Of a stretch of DNA of 6,186 nucleotides, positions 5,343-6,186 are shown piece by piece. This stretch comes from UBA6136 sp044350805 (lineage in GTDB: Bacteria > Pseudomonadota > Gammaproteobacteria > Methylococcales > Methylococcaceae). Each line of letters starts with the position of its first letter. Positions within the stretch are counted from its first letter, which is position 1. A program made the translations under genes and the position numbers. The notes under the pieces are model-generated. The model saw nothing but the letters and a program-made list of their open reading frames with translations. It did no database searches and had not been told where the DNA came from. The stretch covers positions 1 to 6,186 of the forward strand of contig JBILGU010000062.1 in assembly GCA_044350805.1 (NCBI GenBank), written 5' to 3'.

Positions 5343-5386
5343 GCATAGGTTCTTCCTTTCAGTGAAAAAATAGCCAGACGTCAACG

Positions 5387-5395
5387 AGGAGAGGA
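5387..5395 (+). promoter_or_regulatory. Ribosome binding site of the TSUP exporter
   Basis: AGGAGAGGA ends six bases before the ATG at 5402. It contains a near-consensus Shine-Dalgarno site and settles the start, which also falls directly before the first hydrophobic helix. Confidence 0.7.
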
Positions 5396-5401
5396 ATAGT
5401 C

Positions 5402-6004
5402 ATGGCTTCTGCTCTTCTCTTTATGGCGGCATTAATTGCATTCTCCATTAGTGCTGTTTGTGGTGGCGGCGCAGGATTACTGCTGATCCCCGTTCTCGGT
5501 ACGTTTCTGCCGGTCACTCAGGTCCCAGCGGCTTTAACCATAGGGACGGCTACAAGCTCTTTGTCCCGATTGTGGATGTTCGCAAAAGAAATTCGCTGGG
5601 AAATGACTATTCGTTTTGTGCCGGCCTCTTTGCTGGGAGCGACAATGGGCGCAAAGCTATTGTTTTTCCTGGAGCCGATGTATATCGAGCTCTGTATGGG
5701 GTTGTTTTTGCTATCAAATATCCCTTTGTTGCTGAGTCGAAAGAAAGAACTGGACGGCTCATCAATCCGCTTAACGACTTCAATGACCGTCGGCGTGATT
5801 GGTGTAATCGCAGGCGTGATTTCTGCCTTGACCGGCGCCGTCGGGGTTCTCTTTAACAGGTTCTACATGCGCTGTGGGCTGAGTCCACAAGAAGTCGTAG
5901 CAACCCGCGCCGCCAATGAGGTCTTGCTCCATGTATACAAACTCTTTCTGTATGCCGGACTGGTGTTACGTCCCGAACTATCTGAGACTTCCCCGGCCCA
6001 TTGA
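5402..6004 (+). CDS. TSUP (TauE/SafE) family exporter, C-terminus lost
   Basis: This is an inner-membrane protein of the family that exports sulfite, sulfoacetate or related anions. The first half carries the hallmark SISAVCGGGAGLLLIPVLG (15-33), and the second half repeats it in VIAGVISALTGAVGVLF (135-151). Then come SPQEVVATRAANEVLLHVYK (161-180) and LFLYAG (181-186), all normal for the family. Family members are usually about 240-270 residues and end with two more membrane helices. Here the last dozen residues (RPELSETSPAH) are polar, unlike a helix, and the frame stops at 200. A probable insertion element starts just past this point, so the gene is most likely cut by transposition, with the missing helices beyond the window or lost. 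Transport activity is doubtful. Substrate cannot be told from sequence. Confidence 0.8.
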   Translation: MASALLFMAALIAFSISAVCGGGAGLLLIPVLGTFLPVTQVPAALTIGTATSSLSRLWMFAKEIRWEMTIRFVPASLLGATMGAKLLFFLEPMYIELCMGLFLLSNIPLLLSRKKELDGSSIRLTTSMTVGVIGVIAGVISALTGAVGVLFNRFYMRCGLSPQEVVATRAANEVLLHVYKLFLYAGLVLRPELSETSPAH

Positions 6005-6074
6005 TTCCGGGATTTTCAAGGGCGTTTTCCGCCACACCCCCTTAACCATCGCGAGAAATCGACAGGCATAAGAA

Positions 6075-6140
6075 AGGCTGGTGCTCCTCTGTTATCGTGG
6101 GACATCTCACCGTTCCTCGACACCAAAACCAGCCCAGCCT
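6075..6140 (+). promoter_or_regulatory. Hairpin covering the transposase start
   Basis: AGGCTGGT (6075-6082) can pair with either of two overlapping downstream arms: ACCAGCC (6128-6134) or CCAGCCT (6134-6140), the latter ending at the base before the ATG. There is no Shine-Dalgarno site in front of this ATG. Such structures near the left end of insertion sequences can block translation from transcripts that read in from outside. That role here is inferred. Confidence 0.35.
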
Positions 6141-6186
6141 ATGTCTCGGATTGTCCCCCAGATCCTTACCCTTTCTCAACACATTC
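6141..6186 (+). CDS. Start of a probable IS4-like transposase (partial)
   Basis: Only 15 residues are in the window, MSRIVPQILTLSQHI, and the frame is open to the right edge. The pattern of a polar start followed by an 'I..QIL.L..HI' helix resembles the N-terminal DUF4372-type domain of IS4-group transposases, which often begins with a similar helix before a conserved Pro-Arg and aromatic. Placement directly after a truncated exporter gene supports a transposase. With so few residues the family is tentative, and another gene cannot be excluded. Confidence 0.45.
   Translation, partial: MSRIVPQILTLSQHI

Larger units (their letters stand above)
5969..6186 (+). mobile_element. Left part of a probable insertion sequence
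   Basis: Family-like TSUP sequence ends near codon 189 (5968), and a non-coding stretch follows, leading to the beginning of a probable transposase at 6141 that runs out of the window. The exact left end lies somewhere between about 5960 and 6010. Near it is an inverted pair CCCGG (5992-5996) and CCGGG (6007-6011). The right end, terminal repeats and target duplication are outside the window, so the call rests on exporter truncation plus the transposase-like start. Confidence 0.5.

Noticed and set aside
5152..5384. Minus-strand frames across the EamA gene
   Set aside because: They are Arg/Ser-rich shadows of a well-supported membrane protein gene.

Overview
The window looks like an accessory or boundary stretch of a bacterial chromosome, probably from an aquatic or environmental Gram-negative of middling GC. 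Genes begin with ATG, several have good Shine-Dalgarno sites, and stops are standard. No rRNA, tRNA, CRISPR array or phage gene is visible. No gene here is lineage-specific enough to name a phylum.

Layout, left to right. Positions 1-255 carry no gene I can support. At 256-764 lies a type II toxin-antitoxin pair: a ParD-like ribbon-helix-helix antitoxin overlapping by ATGA with a RelE/ParE toxin. The toxin frame is cut by a TGA at 711-713, yet the family's C-terminal signature continues in frame to 761. After a leader with a palindromic TATAAT and tandem TTCGAA boxes comes a 431-residue OFA-type major facilitator transporter (896-2191). It converges on a small unknown minus-strand gene (2330-2551). 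That gene diverges from an NmrA-like NAD(P)-binding protein (2693-3568). A minus-strand pair of unknown genes follows: a soluble alpha/beta protein (4479-4039), then a one-pass membrane protein (4017-3829). A 400-base gap without a gene precedes a single-domain EamA transporter (4880-5314) and a TSUP/TauE-SafE exporter (5402-6004). The exporter loses its C-terminus where new sequence begins, and that sequence leads into the start of a probable IS4-like transposase (from 6141) running off the right edge.

The genes form no single pathway. Three are membrane transporters (OFA, EamA, TSUP), one is a redox-sensor-like protein, and the region shows decay at two places: the toxin stop codon and the insertion into the exporter. 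The best candidates for something new are the interrupted toxin with a preserved tail and the unrecognised minus-strand pair at 3829-4479. I found no clear evidence of a large undescribed system.
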